Source of the DNA: an uncultured Eubacteriales bacterium
GTDB lineage: Bacteria; Bacillota; Clostridia; TANB77; CAG-508
Length of the DNA: 54,713 nt
Direction: 5' to 3'
NCBI GenBank assembly: GCA_949289635.1
Contig: CASEOS010000010.1
Location: forward strand, 1 to 54,713
The position numbers were made by a program, and so were the translations under genes. Shown here piece after piece: positions 53,207 through 54,713 of this stretch. Under the pieces are notes generated by a model. It worked only from the letters and a program-made list of their open reading frames with translations. It made no database searches and had not been told where the DNA came from. The stretch's first letter is position 1. Every line of letters begins with the position of its first letter.

Positions 53207-54673
53207 TTATTCTATTGTTTTCCATTCTGTACCATCCCAAGTTGTTTTTACATCTAATGTTGGGAACTGATTTTCATGATATATCCATTTAGCCCAGCCC
53301 GTTGTATCGATATTATCTCCATTCCCACCTGTTTCAATAAATGTATTTAACTCATCAACAAATTCTTTTGATTTCATTTGTGTTTCTTCATAATCAATTA
53401 TATATTCATTACCTATTGCACTTCCTTTTAGATTAAAACAGTTCTTTATTTGATTTATATTTCCTCCTGTCACAGAAGCACATTTTCCTGTATTAATTGT
53501 ATTAAAAATTTGTATTTTGTCATCAGTATAAATATTTCTTGTTATTGCTGCTGCAGAATCATTACCATTTATACAATTGTAAATTAATGAACTTTTGCTC
53601 CAATCCCATCCAAGAATTCCTGCATTAAATCGTCCTCCTTCTATTTTTCCATAGTTAGCACAATTTATAAATTTACCTTTTTCATATGCACTTCCAGCAA
53701 TTCCTCCTATAAAAGCACCTGTATCTTTTGACTTTACATTTACTTTATTTACACAATTTATAAATGTAACTCCTGCTCCATTTGTAGAAATTCCTCCTAC
53801 ATTATAATTATTATTTATATTTCCTTCTACTGTTATGTTTTTTATTATAGCTCCTCTATAAGAATCACCAAATAACCCACCTAATATATCACTTTCTTCA
53901 AAATTTTCATATAGATTTGTAATTTTGTGATATCTACCATCAAAAGTTCCATAAAAATGATAACCTGTTTTAAATCCAATTGCATAAAATCCGTTACCTG
54001 TTGTTAATGTTTCTCTTAATTCTTCTGTCGAATTGCAACTTGGTATATTTCCTTCTGTAATAATTTGACCATTAATATAGGATAAATCTGATTTAAAATC
54101 TAAGTTTTTTGTCAATACAATATATTTATTGCTATAACTGGTTCCTGTATTGCAAGCATTAGAAAATGCACATAAATCTTCTATACAATTTATTTGATAT
54201 GCATCATCTTCTGTATCACCTGATAATTCATTTCCATTCTCGTCTTTTGTAATATCTCCTGGATATTCATCTTCTGCTCTATCAGCTGTTACTGGTCCAT
54301 TTACTATTCCATCTATATCTACTGTATAATATCGTTTTGTTTCTATAAAATAAACGTATAAAGTATCTTCTCCATCATATAATACCTCTGTTTTTCCATC
54401 ACCAGTATAATTATCTAATTCATTTTGTAAATTCTCCTTTGTTATATTTCCATATTTATTTTCTCCCATAGTTTGCACAATACATGTGTCTACAGTTTCT
54501 TTTTCATTATCTATTTCAGTTTGCTCCTTTGCATTTCCTGCATTTTTTATTAATCCATTATCTCCTGTGATAGCACTTATCGTAATTCCTGCTAGAATTA
54601 ATAGGATAATAATTGTAATAACCAGTGCTAGTAATGTAATTCCTTTGTTTCCTTTAAATTCTTTTGTTTTCAT
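53207..54673 (-). CDS. Pilin-like protein with GLUG-type adhesion repeats
   Basis: 488 residues. The prepilin-type head MKTKEFKGNKGITLLALVIT with its hydrophobic helix (to about 36) and the following GDNGLIKNAG are almost the same as in the protein at 31020-31961, but the rest is unrelated. From about residue 150 it has GLUG/right-handed beta-helix-like repeats (GTFDGRYHKITNLYENFEES, GGLFGDSYRGAIIKNITVEG, GGIAGSAYEKGKFINCANYG) known from surface adhesins. It ends in an aromatic-rich tail (WAKWIYHENQFPTLDV). AAAGGAG precedes the ATG. It is probably a secreted or cell-surface protein using the pilin export route. No pilus assembly ATPase or prepilin peptidase gene lies in this window. Confidence 0.87.
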   Translation of the reverse strand: MKTKEFKGNKGITLLALVITIIILLILAGITISAITGDNGLIKNAGNAKEQTEIDNEKETVDTCIVQTMGENKYGNITKENLQNELDNYTGDGKTEVLYDGEDTLYVYFIETKRYYTVDIDGIVNGPVTADRAEDEYPGDITKDENGNELSGDTEDDAYQINCIEDLCAFSNACNTGTSYSNKYIVLTKNLDFKSDLSYINGQIITEGNIPSCNSTEELRETLTTGNGFYAIGFKTGYHFYGTFDGRYHKITNLYENFEESDILGGLFGDSYRGAIIKNITVEGNINNNYNVGGISTNGAGVTFINCVNKVNVKSKDTGAFIGGIAGSAYEKGKFINCANYGKIEGGRFNAGILGWDWSKSSLIYNCINGNDSAAAITRNIYTDDKIQIFNTINTGKCASVTGGNINQIKNCFNLKGSAIGNEYIIDYEETQMKSKEFVDELNTFIETGGNGDNIDTTGWAKWIYHENQFPTLDVKTTWDGTEWKTIE

Positions 54674-54713
54674 TTATTTATTCTCCTTTATATTCTTCTT
54701 TTAGTTAAACACT

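Overview
The window is AT-rich DNA from a low-GC member of the Bacillota, most likely an uncultured gut-type Clostridia. Support: strong AGGAGG-type ribosome binding sites, TTGACA/TATAAT promoters, a valine T-box, a SpoVB-type flippase, a VanW protein, zinc-type L31, a type II fatty acid operon and a dapA-dapB pair. No rRNA, tRNA, integrase, insertion sequence or CRISPR array was seen. The species cannot be named from the sequence alone.

Layout. 1-4.1 kb: a 32-residue tandem-repeat protein cut by the window edge, miaB, an unknown gene, rpmE, a tiny membrane protein and a VanW protein. 4.2-8.1 kb: a frameshifted SpoVB-like flippase, a small coiled-coil gene, an FtsZ lacking its C-terminal tail and a double-OB-fold SSB-like protein. 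8.3-10.4 kb: a radical SAM/DUF4130 pair. 10.5-20.4 kb: an operon read leftward from a consensus promoter. It encodes a Zn-PLC-like protein, a BtaA/DUF3419 aminocarboxypropyltransferase, a phytol/dolichol-kinase-like membrane protein, a GNAT protein, an acyl-AMP ligase, a UbiA prenyltransferase and a PEP-synthase-like phosphotransferase. It looks like an undescribed lipid or isoprenoid modification pathway. 20.6-25.8 kb: a frameshifted D-Ala-D-Ala carboxypeptidase, a foreign-looking cupin-like gene, and valS with its T-box. 25.8-32 kb: an AAA ATPase, then a coupled operon of pilin-like protein, Wzy/O-antigen-ligase-like enzyme, GT2 and initiating sugar-phosphate transferase. It resembles pilin O-glycosylation loci. 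32-35.5 kb: a FucO-like dehydrogenase, an anchored protein and phosphofructokinase. 35.5-40.7 kb: fabH-fabD-fabG-fabF-accB-fabZ with no acyl carrier protein gene. 40.8-44.6 kb: a copper-amine-oxidase-N/WG-repeat protein, tgt and queA. 44.6-50.3 kb: an anchored metalloprotease-like protein, GT39, GT2 and a disordered acidic protein. 50.5-53 kb: an HD hydrolase, dapA and dapB. The right edge holds a second pilin-like protein carrying GLUG repeats.

Two families of REP-like palindromes are scattered between genes. One is built on TTGGGGACGTTTC...TTTGGACA, the other on GGGACGGGTC/GGGACGGGCC. There are at least eight loci. Some form near-perfect inverted repeats of 20-32 bp; one has supplied the last codons of a protein, and one lies in the valS leader. 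Two otherwise conserved genes are each broken by one extra C before a G run, which suggests sequence error as much as true decay.
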